Both the position numbers and the translations under genes were made by a program. Source: Adhaeribacter arboris (GTDB lineage Bacteria > Bacteroidota > Bacteroidia > Cytophagales > Hymenobacteraceae). Taken from it: 64,000 nt of DNA. Each line of letters opens with the position of its first letter. Within the stretch, counting starts at the first letter, position 1. This document shows positions 55,194 to 64,000 of this stretch, one piece after another. The DNA lies in NCBI RefSeq assembly GCF_003023845.1, contig NZ_PYFT01000001.1, positions 1,550,001 through 1,614,000 of the forward strand, given 5' to 3'. The notes beneath the pieces were generated by a model. That model did no database searches. It had not been told where the DNA came from and saw only the letters and a program-made list of their open reading frames with translations.

Positions 55194-55230
55194 AAAAGCA
55201 GGAAGCCCGATATTCTGGCTTCCTGCTTTT
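55194..55230 (-). terminator. Terminator after susD
   Basis: AAAAGCAGGAAGCC pairs with GGCTTCCTGCTTTT over 14 bases, ending six bases before the susD stop at 55236. It separates the SusCD transcript from the two GH144-like genes, which must use read-through or their own promoter. Confidence 0.8.
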
Positions 55231-55235
55231 AATAC

Positions 55236-56702
55236 CTAGTAACCAGGATTTTGAGTGAGTTTTCCGCCGCTCAGTTCAATTTGATTTTGCGGAATGGCGT
55301 AAACTTCGTTTTTGCCGGGAGTAAAGCTTTTACCTTGCGCCCGCAATACTTCGGCCGCCCGTCCTTGCCGTACCAAATCAAAGAAGCGATCCCCATTTTC
55401 TAAAGCTAATTCCACCCGGCGTTCGTGCCAGATTGTATTTCTTAGTTGGGCCTGATCCGTTGTAGTAACTGGATCTAAACCGGCGCGTTCGCGAACGCGG
55501 TTTAAAGAACTTAATGCCTTATCGGTTTGACCTAACTCGTTAGCTGCTTCGGCGTGCATTAATAATACTTCGGCTAAGCGCAAAATCCGGATATTCTGGC
55601 CATGTCCGTAACCGCATTCTTTCGCCACGGAGCCGGGCACATAGGCTTTTTGATTATAACGAGGATTATCAGCTGTTTCGAGAATTTTATCACCTTCCGG
55701 AGTAACTTCCCCGCGGTATAAAATGGTGGCTTCTTTTCGAACATCTCCGGGTTCGAAGGCATTTTCTAAATCGGTGGTAGGAATACTAAAACCCCAGCCA
55801 AAAGTAGGCCGGGCACCTTGTACTTCCGCCCATTGACTGTTAGAAGCATCGCAGTTACCCGATATTACTTCCGCCTGAACTTCAAAAATAGACTCGGCAT
55901 TGTTCTCCCCCGCAAATCGGAAAATCTGGTAATAATCAGACGTTAAAGAATAAGGCAAAGCCATTACCTGCTCAGTCAGGCTTAAAACCTCGGTCCAGGA
56001 CTTTTGGTACATTTTTACTTTCGCCAGCATGCCTAAAGCGGCTCCTTTCGTAGCCCGTCCCACATTAGCAGCATCGTAACTTACCGGCAGTACCGCCGAT
56101 GCATCGGTCAGATCGCTAATAATTAGGGCGTATACCTCTTCCGCAGATGCTCGGGTGGGATTTAACTCTTCTGTTGTTTCCGGAATTTTAGTTACCAGTG
56201 GAACGCCGCCGAATGCCCGTACTAAGTTAAAATAATAAAAGGCTCGCAGAAATTTAGCTTCGGCCAGCAAGCGAGCCTTTAAGCTTTCATCCATGGTAAT
56301 GGCCGGTACTCTGGTGAGCACCTGGTTTGTTAGGTTTATGCCCGCGTATTGTCCGCTCCAGTAATCATTCAGCGTAAATTGGGTGGAGGTAAACGTGAAA
56401 TTATCAAAATCATTCATAAAGGAAGCATCACCCGGCGTACTCCCTTTTTCTGCATCATCAGACGCAATAGTGGTTAGCGCCAGGTGGGCAAAGGCAGCAA
56501 CCGGCCAAGACCGCAAGTGCGCGTAAATGGAATTCACTCCCATTACGGCTTGTTCCTGATTCACAAAAAATTCTGATTCTTCTGGCTTACCCTGCGGGTC
56601 TACATCTAGGAATTCTTCCTTACAGGAATAAAATCCTCCTAAAGCCAGAATACTAAAACTGATCAGAACTTTACATTTAGTTTTATAAAATATATTTTTC
56701 AT
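55236..56702 (-). CDS. SusD/RagB-family glycan-binding lipoprotein
   Basis: The 488-residue protein has a lipobox (LGGFYSCKEEF, Cys near residue 27), then FLDVDPQGKPEES, typical of SusD starts. TPR-like helices carry AKFLRAFYYFNLVRAFGGVPL, the most conserved family stretch, and the C-terminal part has RERAGLDPV and NGDRFFDLVRQGRA. It binds oligosaccharides at the cell surface and forms a lid on the SusC barrel encoded 17 bases upstream. Slightly shorter than the usual 500-550 residues. Confidence 0.93.
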   Translation of the reverse strand: MKNIFYKTKCKVLISFSILALGGFYSCKEEFLDVDPQGKPEESEFFVNQEQAVMGVNSIYAHLRSWPVAAFAHLALTTIASDDAEKGSTPGDASFMNDFDNFTFTSTQFTLNDYWSGQYAGINLTNQVLTRVPAITMDESLKARLLAEAKFLRAFYYFNLVRAFGGVPLVTKIPETTEELNPTRASAEEVYALIISDLTDASAVLPVSYDAANVGRATKGAALGMLAKVKMYQKSWTEVLSLTEQVMALPYSLTSDYYQIFRFAGENNAESIFEVQAEVISGNCDASNSQWAEVQGARPTFGWGFSIPTTDLENAFEPGDVRKEATILYRGEVTPEGDKILETADNPRYNQKAYVPGSVAKECGYGHGQNIRILRLAEVLLMHAEAANELGQTDKALSSLNRVRERAGLDPVTTTDQAQLRNTIWHERRVELALENGDRFFDLVRQGRAAEVLRAQGKSFTPGKNEVYAIPQNQIELSGGKLTQNPGY

Positions 56703-56719
56703 TTGAAAATAATGCTAGA

Positions 56720-59692
56720 TTAAAAATTAACGTTGACACCGAAATTATAGGTTGCCGAAAGAGGATAAACGTTTAAATCTATCCCGGCATTGGTTGGCGG
56801 CCCGCCCACTTCGGGAGTAAAGCCGTTATACTTGAAAAAGGTCACGGGATTCTGGGCATTCGCGTAAAAACGAATGGATTGTATTTTCCATTTACCGGTA
56901 AGATTAGTTGGCAGGGTATAACCCACTTGTAAATTTCTAATCCGGATATAATCGCCATTCTCTATGTACCAACTATTCGGATCTAAATTAACCCCGCTCA
57001 AATCGGCCGAAGGATAAGAGTTAGAGGTACCTGCCCCGTGCCAGCGATTCTCAAAGAAATCTTTGGTATAATTCTCATTACCAAATCGATTTCCTTTATT
57101 AGCATTGTAAATTTCTACTCCGGCCACTCCCTGAATATCTAGTTGCAAGTCGAAATTATAAAAATTAAAGCCCGAATTAATGCCGTAAATAAAACGGGGA
57201 TTAGGATTACCGATAATGGTTCTGTCCCGGTTATCTATTACCTTATCATTATTTAAATCGCGGTATCTGAAATCGCCCGGTTTAGCAGCAGGTTGAGCGG
57301 AACCCGTAACTTCCTGTTCGGTTTGATAAACACCATCCACGACAAACCCATAGAAAGAACCAATAGGATCTCCTAGCCGGGAAATAGTGGTTAAATTACC
57401 GGCAACTCCGCCGCTACCGCCATATTGGGGAATGGAAGTATCGATATTAGTAACTTCGTTTCGGTTATAAGCTACGTTAAAGCCCACATTGTACCTAAAG
57501 TTGGAAGTTGCTTCGGTATTCCAATTAGCAGCAAATTCAACCCCAGTATTTTTAAAACTGGCAAAATTTCCATTAATAGAACCTCCCAAACCAGATGAGC
57601 TTAAAAAAGGAACTCTAAAAATAGCATCTTCGGTTCTTTTATCGTACCAATCTGCTTCTACTGTTAAGCGGTTATTAAGGGTAACCATTTCAAATCCTAA
57701 ATCAGTTTCCTTTACCACTTCCCACAAAAGAGTAGGTGGAACTGCCTGATCAAAATTACCTCCGGTGTAAGGTATTCCTCCGAAGAAAGCAATATAACCA
57801 GGAATTAAACTAGCCGTTTGGTTAAAAACATTTGAAGGTATATTACTATTACCTAATTTACCCCAACTGGCCCGCACTTTCAGGTTATTGATGGCCGTCT
57901 GATTTTTCATAAAGGATTCTTCGGTTACCATCCAGCCTAATCCTACAGAAGGAAAAATATCGAACCGGTTGCCTTCCGGAAATTTAGAAGAACCATCGTA
58001 GCGCAGACTAGTAGTTAATAAGTATTTATCCTTAAAAGCATAGTTGATTCGCCCGAAATACGAAGCAAAAGTATACAAGTCGCCGGTATTCTGGATTCGG
58101 GCCGTTGCCTGATCGCCTAAAGAAAAATAATAAGAAGCTTCCGAATTATTAGGCACATCGTTGATGGTACCAATAACTTCTTCCCAGCGATCTCTTTGAG
58201 AGGATATCCCTAATAAAACCGTGAACCGGTTTGCGCCAATTTCTTTACTATACGTTAAGGTATTTTCCCAAAGCCAGCTGTTACTTTTTAGGTTTCCTTT
58301 AGTTAAAAGGCTTCTTTCGGCAAATTGAATGGAAGTTAAAGAATCGCGAGATTTATAATTCCGGTAATCACTTACGCCATAGTTTAAACCCAAACTGGTC
58401 CGGAAAGTAAAATCTTTTAAGAAAGTTAATTCGCCGAATACATTACCCGTTAACCGTTGGGAGCGATTGACTTGGTTAAACCAATCTAAACTGGCTTGTG
58501 GGTTAGAAAAATTACCTAAATTAATACTGGCCGGGTCTCCGTAGCGGCCATTTGCTTCTCTAACCGGTAAAATGGGGGGAGCAACATACGCCTGGTATAA
58601 AACTCCGGAAGGAATAGTATCGGTTTTGATGTTCGTGAATATTGCATTATATCCCACCTTAATATTGTTGGTTACTTTAAAATCGGTTTGCAACCGGGCG
58701 GTTATCCGTTCAAAATCGTTCTTTTTAACAATACCTTGTTGGTTCAGGTAACTACCACTAAAATTATACGTAATCCGCTCCGTTCCGCCCGACATACTCA
58801 ACTGATGGTTATGAACCTGGGCAGTACGTAATACCTGATCGTACCAATCCGTAGAAGGAGTAGTTAATGGTAAGGTGCGGGGCTCTTCAATAATGGCAAA
58901 TTTCTCGTTGATAAGAGTAGCGTATTCCTGGGCATTCGCCATTTCTAAACGGTTGGTTACCTTCTGAATACCCGCAAAACCATTGTAATTAATTCGAGGC
59001 GCTCCCGCTTTTCCTTTCCGGGTAGTAACTAACACCACCCCATTCGCGGCCCGCACCCCGTAAATAGAGGCGCTGGAAGCATCTTTTAAAACTTCCATCG
59101 ACTCAATATCGGCAGGGTTCAAAAAGCTTAAATCCGGCACAAAAGTACCGTCTACCACATAAAGCGGCTCTACTCCACCCTGCGCGGAGCCCACTCCCCG
59201 TATCCGGACCTGGGGAGAAGCGCCCGGTGTACCGGTGTTGGTAATTTGCACCCCGGCTACCCGGCCCTGGATAGAGCTCACCGGATTTTGAGAAGATTGT
59301 TTTATCAGTTCATCGCCTTTAACCGACGTAATAGAACCGGTTACGTCGCGCTTTTGCTGGGTACCATATCCCACTACTACTACTTCGTTTAACTGGGTAG
59401 CATCGGTAGCTAATTGTACGTTAATGGTAGTGCGGTTATTTACCGGCACTTCTTGTTGCTGATAACCAATGTAGCTAAAAACGAGAGTGGCATTGGCGGG
59501 AGCATTTACGGTAAAATTACCCTCCACGTCTGTTTGGGCGCCCGAAGTAGTACCTTTAACGAGCACGCTTACTGCAATCAGGGCTTCACCGGTTTTGGCG
59601 TCGGTAACCCGGCCCGAGATTGGCACGGCATCCTGGGCATAAAGTAAACGAACAGTAAACAGACACAATAATAGTAAAAGGTGTTTTTTCAT
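56720..59692 (-). CDS. SusC/RagA-family TonB-linked outer-membrane transporter
   Basis: The 990-residue protein has a signal peptide (to about 19, LYAQ), a carboxypeptidase-like beta domain (about 25-100, ISGRVTDAKTGEALIAVSVL), the TonB box region with NEVVVVGYGTQQKRDVTGS (about 103-121), a plug with VDGTFV and SIYGVRAANGVVLVTT, and the barrel ending in YNFGVNVNF with terminal Phe. It imports oligosaccharides with energy from TonB. It is the first gene of the glucan locus; no regulator of the HTCS or SusR type, and no extra sigma/anti-sigma pair, is next to it. Confidence 0.94.
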   Translation of the reverse strand: MKKHLLLLLCLFTVRLLYAQDAVPISGRVTDAKTGEALIAVSVLVKGTTSGAQTDVEGNFTVNAPANATLVFSYIGYQQQEVPVNNRTTINVQLATDATQLNEVVVVGYGTQQKRDVTGSITSVKGDELIKQSSQNPVSSIQGRVAGVQITNTGTPGASPQVRIRGVGSAQGGVEPLYVVDGTFVPDLSFLNPADIESMEVLKDASSASIYGVRAANGVVLVTTRKGKAGAPRINYNGFAGIQKVTNRLEMANAQEYATLINEKFAIIEEPRTLPLTTPSTDWYDQVLRTAQVHNHQLSMSGGTERITYNFSGSYLNQQGIVKKNDFERITARLQTDFKVTNNIKVGYNAIFTNIKTDTIPSGVLYQAYVAPPILPVREANGRYGDPASINLGNFSNPQASLDWFNQVNRSQRLTGNVFGELTFLKDFTFRTSLGLNYGVSDYRNYKSRDSLTSIQFAERSLLTKGNLKSNSWLWENTLTYSKEIGANRFTVLLGISSQRDRWEEVIGTINDVPNNSEASYYFSLGDQATARIQNTGDLYTFASYFGRINYAFKDKYLLTTSLRYDGSSKFPEGNRFDIFPSVGLGWMVTEESFMKNQTAINNLKVRASWGKLGNSNIPSNVFNQTASLIPGYIAFFGGIPYTGGNFDQAVPPTLLWEVVKETDLGFEMVTLNNRLTVEADWYDKRTEDAIFRVPFLSSSGLGGSINGNFASFKNTGVEFAANWNTEATSNFRYNVGFNVAYNRNEVTNIDTSIPQYGGSGGVAGNLTTISRLGDPIGSFYGFVVDGVYQTEQEVTGSAQPAAKPGDFRYRDLNNDKVIDNRDRTIIGNPNPRFIYGINSGFNFYNFDLQLDIQGVAGVEIYNANKGNRFGNENYTKDFFENRWHGAGTSNSYPSADLSGVNLDPNSWYIENGDYIRIRNLQVGYTLPTNLTGKWKIQSIRFYANAQNPVTFFKYNGFTPEVGGPPTNAGIDLNVYPLSATYNFGVNVNF

Positions 59693-59887
59693 ATTTGTGC
59701 TATAAGAATGAAAGTATAAAATGACATCATCTTTATACGCCCATTTTTAAATTTGATGCTTGCAGAAGGGCTATTTTTTACAGAATATCTAAATACAAAA
59801 ACCTGATGCGCTGAAAAACAGGAACTTTATTTGAATATTTTTATAATATCTACCTTAAAAAAGGCTTGTAGCAATTCTCATTTAAAA

Positions 59888-59915
59888 CCAAAAGCCTCCC
59901 GTAGGAGGCTTTTGG
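59888..59915 (-). terminator. Terminator downstream of dnaB
   Basis: CCAAAAGCCTCC and GGAGGCTTTTGG pair over 12 bases around CGTA; the stem's own T-run on the minus strand is followed by TTTTAAATG. It is 230 bases after the dnaB stop and before the susC gene. Confidence 0.75.
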
Positions 59916-59985
59916 CTAATTATAGATTTATTTTTACTACTTTATAGCTTAGCTTCTAATCATACTTGTGCTTCACCTAATTACA

Positions 59986-60057
59986 AATTAGAAATTTAGG
60001 CTTAAAAGGGTCTCAAGCTGGAATAAATGCTAATTTTTGTTTCTATAAATTAAATGG
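59986..60057. repeat. 72-bp dispersed repeat, copy 2
   Basis: Aligned with 13726-13797 from AATTAGAAATTTAGGCTT onward. It lies about 90 bases after the dnaB stop. The gap 59693-60144 otherwise holds only the terminator and the susC leader. Confidence 0.65.
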
Positions 60058-60144
60058 GACAAACATTAGTAGATACGAACTTTATATTTCATAACAGAAT
60101 CTAACTTTCAAACTTTTTAACTTTCTAACCTTTCAACCAGCAAC

Positions 60145-61716
60145 TTAAAAAGGTGGCTCTTCGGTATCAAAGCTGGATTTAGGTAAAGAATCGCCGTTCA
60201 TTTTGCTGGGTAAACGTACGGCATTGCCGCCGCCAAACGGATCGTCAAAATTACTGGGTGGTAAAGCATTGCCGCCACCAAACGGATCGCTGCCGAAGTC
60301 GCCTTCCAGGTCGCCGAACTTAGTAAACTTACCAATAAATTTCAGGTTAACGCTGCCGATAGAACCGTTCCGGTGTTTGGCAATAATTACCTCTCCCACA
60401 CCTTGGGTAGGGTTGCCGAGTTCGTCTTCGGTAATGCCGTAATACTCCGGGCGATACAAAAAGATTACCATGTCGGCATCCTGCTCAATGGAGCCGGATT
60501 CCCGTAAGTCGGAAAGCTGCGGTTTTTTATCGCCCCCGCGGGTTTCTACGGCCCGGCTGAGCTGCGACAGAGCAATGACCGGCACGCTTAATTCTTTGGC
60601 TAACATTTTTAAAGCCCGCGAAATAGACGCAATTTCTTGTTCCCGGTTACCGCCTACCCCTTTGCCTTCGTTCCCGGTCATCAGCTGCAAGTAGTCGATG
60701 ATGATCATTTGAATATCGTGCTGGGCTTTCAGGCGGCGGCATTTGGTGCGCAATTCCCGGATAGATAACCCCGGTGTATCATCAATGTAAATGGGGGCTT
60801 CAGATAACCGGGAAATTTTGTGGTTGAGCTGCGCCCATTCGTAATCGGCGAGATTTCCTTTTTTAATTTTTTCCCCTTCCAGTTCCGCTTCCGCCGAAAT
60901 TAAACGGTTAACCAACTGCAACGAAGACATTTCTAACGAAAAAATTGCTACCGGTTTCCGGAAGTCTACGGCCGCGTTCCGCATGGCAGATACGACAAAC
61001 GCGGTTTTACCCATCGCTGGCCTGGCTGCAAGTATCACTAAATCAGACGGTTGCCAGCCCGAAGTAACCCGGTCCAAAGCCGTAAAACCGCTGGGTACCC
61101 CGGTTAAGCCTTCTTTCTGGTTTTTCTTTTCCTCGAGTTCCTTAATGGCTTTGTGCATCAAGGAGCGCATATCGTCGAAGTTTTTGCGGATATTGGCTTC
61201 GGATACTTCAAACAACGATTTTTCGGCGTAATCGAGTAAATCAAACACGTCGGTAGTATCTTCAAAAGCTCGTTTTTCTACTTCGCTGGAAATTGAGATA
61301 AGGTCCCGCTTAATGGAATTTTCGGTAATAATGCGCGCGTGAAATTCCACGTTAGCCGCCGAGTGGATGCGCGTCGTCAGGTTCATGATGTAGTACGGCC
61401 CACCCACAAACTCCAATTCCCCGTCTTCCCGCAATTGCTGCGTAACCGTTAAAATATCAATGGGTTCTGATTTATCAAAAAGCGCCAGGATTGCCTTAAA
61501 AATTTTCTGGTGCGCATCTTTGTAAAAACTTTGCGGTTTTAAAATATCAATAACCGTAGTTAAGGCGTCTTTTTCGAGCATTAACGCTCCTAATACCGCT
61601 TCCTCTAAATCCAGGGATTGGGGCGGTATTTTACCTAAACCGGCAGTTATAGAACTCTTGCCATTCCAACGGGCATTTTTTCCATCACGGGAAAACTTTA
61701 CTTTACTCTCCTCCAT
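60145..61716 (-). CDS. dnaB: Replicative DNA helicase
   Basis: The protein (523 residues from the ATG at 61714-61716; a GTG at 61776 would add 20) unwinds DNA at the replication fork. It has the N-terminal DnaB domain (GKIPPQSLDLEEAVLGALM), a linker and the RecA-like C-terminal domain with Walker A ILAARPAMGKTAF, IDYLQLM and the arginine-finger region. The C-terminal tail has two DPFGGGNA repeats and is probably disordered. No intein is visible. It is divergent from mpl. Confidence 0.94.
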   Translation of the reverse strand: MEESKVKFSRDGKNARWNGKSSITAGLGKIPPQSLDLEEAVLGALMLEKDALTTVIDILKPQSFYKDAHQKIFKAILALFDKSEPIDILTVTQQLREDGELEFVGGPYYIMNLTTRIHSAANVEFHARIITENSIKRDLISISSEVEKRAFEDTTDVFDLLDYAEKSLFEVSEANIRKNFDDMRSLMHKAIKELEEKKNQKEGLTGVPSGFTALDRVTSGWQPSDLVILAARPAMGKTAFVVSAMRNAAVDFRKPVAIFSLEMSSLQLVNRLISAEAELEGEKIKKGNLADYEWAQLNHKISRLSEAPIYIDDTPGLSIRELRTKCRRLKAQHDIQMIIIDYLQLMTGNEGKGVGGNREQEIASISRALKMLAKELSVPVIALSQLSRAVETRGGDKKPQLSDLRESGSIEQDADMVIFLYRPEYYGITEDELGNPTQGVGEVIIAKHRNGSIGSVNLKFIGKFTKFGDLEGDFGSDPFGGGNALPPSNFDDPFGGGNAVRLPSKMNGDSLPKSSFDTEEPPF

Positions 61717-61886
61717 ACACAAATCTAACAAAGTTCTCGATTGGCTTATTAACAATTTATAAACCTTTTCGTCCACAAATCCTTTCGTGCTGGTACTGAA
61801 CCAAGTAAAACATTTTATACTCTTTTTTCAAAGTAAGCGCCAATAGCCATAAGTGTTTTCGCGTGTCCGAGAGTAAAAAAAATTTG

Positions 61887-61894
61887 TACATTTG
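61887..61894 (+). promoter_or_regulatory. Bacteroidota -7 element of mpl
   Basis: TACATTTG fits TAnnTTTG. It covers the alternative TTG start at 61892, so translation should begin at ATG 61916. Confidence 0.6.
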
Positions 61895-61915
61895 TCGTCT
61901 TACTCACTCGATTAC

Positions 61916-63295
61916 ATGCAAACAACGCAATTGCAACGCATTCATCTTATTGCTGTGGGCGGCAGCATCATGCATAACCTGGCGCTGGCGCTCCACCAAA
62001 AAGGCCTGCAAATTAGCGGCTCCGACGATGAAATATTTAATCCGGCGTACGACCGCTTACAGGCAGCGGGGATTTTACCCGCCTCAATGGGTTGGTTTCC
62101 CGAAAAAATTACGCCGGAGCTGGATGCGGTTATTCTGGGAATGCATGCCCGGTCCGACAACCCGGAATTGCAGCGAGCCCAGGAATTAAATCTTCCTATT
62201 TATTCTTTCCCGGAGTTTATTTACCAGCAATCAGTAAATAAACAACGCATTGTTATTGGGGGTAGCCACGGTAAAACGTCTATTACTTCTATTATCCTCC
62301 ACGTGTTGCAATACCACAACCGCTTGTTTGATTACGCTGTGGGAGCGCAGTTAGAGGGTTTTGATAATATGGTAAAGCTTACCGAAGAGGCTCCCATTAT
62401 TATTATTGAAGGCGATGAATATTTAGCTTCGCCCATTCAAAGAGTACCAAAATTTCATTTGTATCACCATCACATTGGCGTTATTAGCGGTATTAGTTGG
62501 GATCATATCAATGTATTTCCGGACCCTAAAGTTTACCGGGAACAGTTTCGGCTATTCGCCGACATGACTCCTAAGGCAGGTACTATTATTTATAACCAGG
62601 ACGATGAACAAGTGCTGCACATTTGCGTGCCCCGCAACGATTTAGTTAAATATATTGGCTATACCGCACACGAACACCAGGTGCATAACGGCATTACTTA
62701 TTTACGAACCAAAAAAGACGATATTCCGCTCCAGATTTTTGGCGAGCATAATCTGCGTAATATTTCAGCGGCTAAAGAAGTTTGTCGGCAGGTAGGAATT
62801 AAACCCCAGGCATTTTACGAAGCCCTTAAAACGTTTAAAGGCGCGGCCCGCCGGCTGGAGTTTTTAGGGGGAAATAATTTTACCCGCATTTACAAGGATT
62901 TTGCCCACGCTCCTTCTAAAGTAAAAGCTACCACCGAAGCCTTAAAAAAACAGTTTCCGGACCGAGCCTTAGTGGCTTGCCTGGAACTGCACACTTTCAG
63001 CAGTTTAAACAAAAATTTTCTACCGCAGTACAAAGGGGCTTTGGGTAATGCCGATCTGCCTATTGTTTACTTTAATCCTAAAACCTTGGAACACAAACGC
63101 CTGCCCGCCCTGCAGCCCGAGGACATAAAACAAGCTTTTGCCAACGATACTATCCAGGTGTTTAACGATAGTCAGCAACTAATTCAGTATCTTGAGTCCT
63201 TGAATTGGAAAAATCACAATTTGTTGCTGATGAGTTCGGGCACGTACGATAATATGGATGTACAATCATTGGCTACCAGCATTTGCCAGATATAA
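61916..63295 (+). CDS. mpl: UDP-N-acetylmuramate:tripeptide ligase (peptidoglycan recycling)
   Basis: From ATG 61916 the protein has 459 residues. It ligates recycled L-Ala-D-Glu-mDAP to UDP-MurNAc in the cytoplasm. The Mur-ligase layout is clear: Rossmann start HLIAVGGSIMHNLAL and SGSDDEI, the ATP loop IGGSHGKTSITS, EGDEYLASPI, and FAHAPSKVKAT, close to the FAHxPT motif of the family. Length and the GSIMHN start favour Mpl over MurC. The next gene follows seven bases after the stop. Confidence 0.9.
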   Translation: MQTTQLQRIHLIAVGGSIMHNLALALHQKGLQISGSDDEIFNPAYDRLQAAGILPASMGWFPEKITPELDAVILGMHARSDNPELQRAQELNLPIYSFPEFIYQQSVNKQRIVIGGSHGKTSITSIILHVLQYHNRLFDYAVGAQLEGFDNMVKLTEEAPIIIIEGDEYLASPIQRVPKFHLYHHHIGVISGISWDHINVFPDPKVYREQFRLFADMTPKAGTIIYNQDDEQVLHICVPRNDLVKYIGYTAHEHQVHNGITYLRTKKDDIPLQIFGEHNLRNISAAKEVCRQVGIKPQAFYEALKTFKGAARRLEFLGGNNFTRIYKDFAHAPSKVKATTEALKKQFPDRALVACLELHTFSSLNKNFLPQYKGALGNADLPIVYFNPKTLEHKRLPALQPEDIKQAFANDTIQVFNDSQQLIQYLESLNWKNHNLLLMSSGTYDNMDVQSLATSICQI

Positions 63296-63302
63296 AGCGC
63301 TC

Positions 63303-64000
63303 ATGAAACTTAACCTGCGTAAACCCATTGTTTTTTTTGATCTGGAAACTACTGGTCTGGATATTTGCCGCGACCGGATAGTGGAAATTTGTATGCTGAA
63401 AGTAATGCCTGCCGGAGAAGAAGTTCTCAAAACCATGCGCATTAATCCCACCATTCCCATTCCGCTGGAAACCAGTTTAATTCATAATATTTACGACGAA
63501 GATGTAAAAGATGCACCCACTTTTGCGAAAGTAGCGCACCAGGTAGATGCTTTTTTAAAAGGCTGCGATTTAGCGGGTTATAATTTAATAAAGTTTGATA
63601 TTCCGTTACTAGCCGAAGAGTTTTTACGCGTAGATATTGATTTTGATATCACCAACCGTTCTATTGTGGATGTTTGCCGCATTTTCCACCAGATGGAACA
63701 GCGCACTTTAACGGCGGCTTATAAGTTTTACTGCGGTAAACCCCTGGAAAATGCCCATACTGCCGAAGCGGATACCATAGCTACTTATGATATTTTAAAG
63801 GCACAATTAGAAAAATACGAAAACGTATCGGTTACCACGCCTGATTGCCAGGAAGAATTTCCGGTAATCAACGACATGACGAAGCTGCATAAATTTACGT
63901 TTCAGAATACCGCCGATTTATCGGGTCGTATTCTCTTTAATGCGGCTGGTCAGGAAGTATTTAATTTCGGGAAACATAAAAACGTACCCGTTGAAGAAAT
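63303..64000 (+). CDS. DnaQ-like 3'-5' exonuclease, cut by the right edge
   Basis: The readable part has 232 residues and continues beyond the window. It begins MKLNLRKPIVFFDLETTGL, where Asp14 and Glu16 (approximate numbers) form Exo I. Exo II is visible in the GYNLIKFDIPLL stretch, and Exo III in HTAEADTIATYDIL, with the metal-binding Asp/His residues. The fold is that of the epsilon proofreading subunit, but stand-alone exonucleases of this group also act in repair or RNA processing. It starts seven bases after mpl, so the two are probably co-transcribed. Residues after about 175 do not match a domain I recognise. Confidence 0.88.
   Translation, partial: MKLNLRKPIVFFDLETTGLDICRDRIVEICMLKVMPAGEEVLKTMRINPTIPIPLETSLIHNIYDEDVKDAPTFAKVAHQVDAFLKGCDLAGYNLIKFDIPLLAEEFLRVDIDFDITNRSIVDVCRIFHQMEQRTLTAAYKFYCGKPLENAHTAEADTIATYDILKAQLEKYENVSVTTPDCQEEFPVINDMTKLHKFTFQNTADLSGRILFNAAGQEVFNFGKHKNVPVEE

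Noticed and set aside
60203-60442. Repeated GGTGGCAATGCATTGCC-like pattern in the dnaB tail, considered as a tandem repeat or short array
   Set aside because: It is only two copies of a DPFGGGNA-coding unit inside the dnaB reading frame, with no spacer structure.
1-64000. tRNA, rRNA, CRISPR, prophage, restriction or retron modules
   Set aside because: None seen. No cloverleaf-like stretch with CCA end, no regular spacer array, and no phage or defence gene cluster in either strand.

Overview
The window looks like chromosome from a member of the Bacteroidota, most likely order Cytophagales (family Hymenobacteraceae or a close relative; the family is an inference). The support is a SusC/SusD outer-membrane pair, many TonB-dependent and Cys-anchored lipoproteins, promoters of the Bacteroidota type (TTTG, about 18-23 nt, TAnnTTTG) and a moderate-GC, AT-rich intergenic style. 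No tRNA, rRNA or CRISPR array was seen.

Layout. At 1-1090 there is a broken gene fragment and an intact IS1-family insertion sequence with a 9-bp target duplication. At 1181-4838 a Gfo/Idh oxidoreductase, an SDR dehydrogenase and an MFS transporter lie in a row. At 5304-11611 is a glycan block: GH31 glucosidase-like enzyme, GH109-like Tat-exported Gfo/Idh protein, GHMP sugar kinase, and a divergent LacI-type regulator with a visible operator. At 11856-14638 come a quinone-oxidoreductase-like enzyme, an FMN reductase and an FkbM methyltransferase. At 15181-18758 is a tight operon for a sialidase-like protein, a sugar-acid aldolase and a sodium symporter. At 18876-22354 are a TIG-domain lipoprotein and an ATGA-coupled pair of unknown genes. 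At 22700-28736 are an M28 peptidase, a PepSY-like lipoprotein, an ECF sigma factor with an overlapping membrane/barrel partner, and a DUF6503-like lipoprotein. At 29204-32375 are a TonB receptor and a ModE-type regulator, separated by a perfect 14+14 palindrome that looks like a ModE box. At 32884-46883 are mixed housekeeping and metabolic genes (ClC channel, Nei-like glycosylase, GH2, MsrB, TlpA-like, acyltransferase, polyprenyl synthase, sorbosone-dehydrogenase-like lipoprotein) and a glycerol-3-phosphate dehydrogenase with two frameshifts. At 47085-59692 are DUF1080 and FGE-like proteins, a large cytochrome c dehydrogenase, and a polysaccharide utilisation locus (two GH144-type proteins plus SusD and SusC) that may handle beta-1,2-glucan. 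At 60145-64000 are dnaB, mpl and the start of a 3'-5' exonuclease.

Between the genes there is a second layer of structure. A dispersed repeat of about 180 bp occurs four times, with imperfect terminal inverted repeats. Two different palindromic elements occur, one with perfect 22-bp ends and one with perfect 14-bp ends. A 72-bp repeat is found twice, just downstream of unrelated genes, and a 13-base word recurs next to the palindromic elements. The best candidates for something little described are the four-copy repeat family, the ModE/TonB-receptor switch, and the orphan ATGA-coupled gene pair. Most other genes belong to familiar families.
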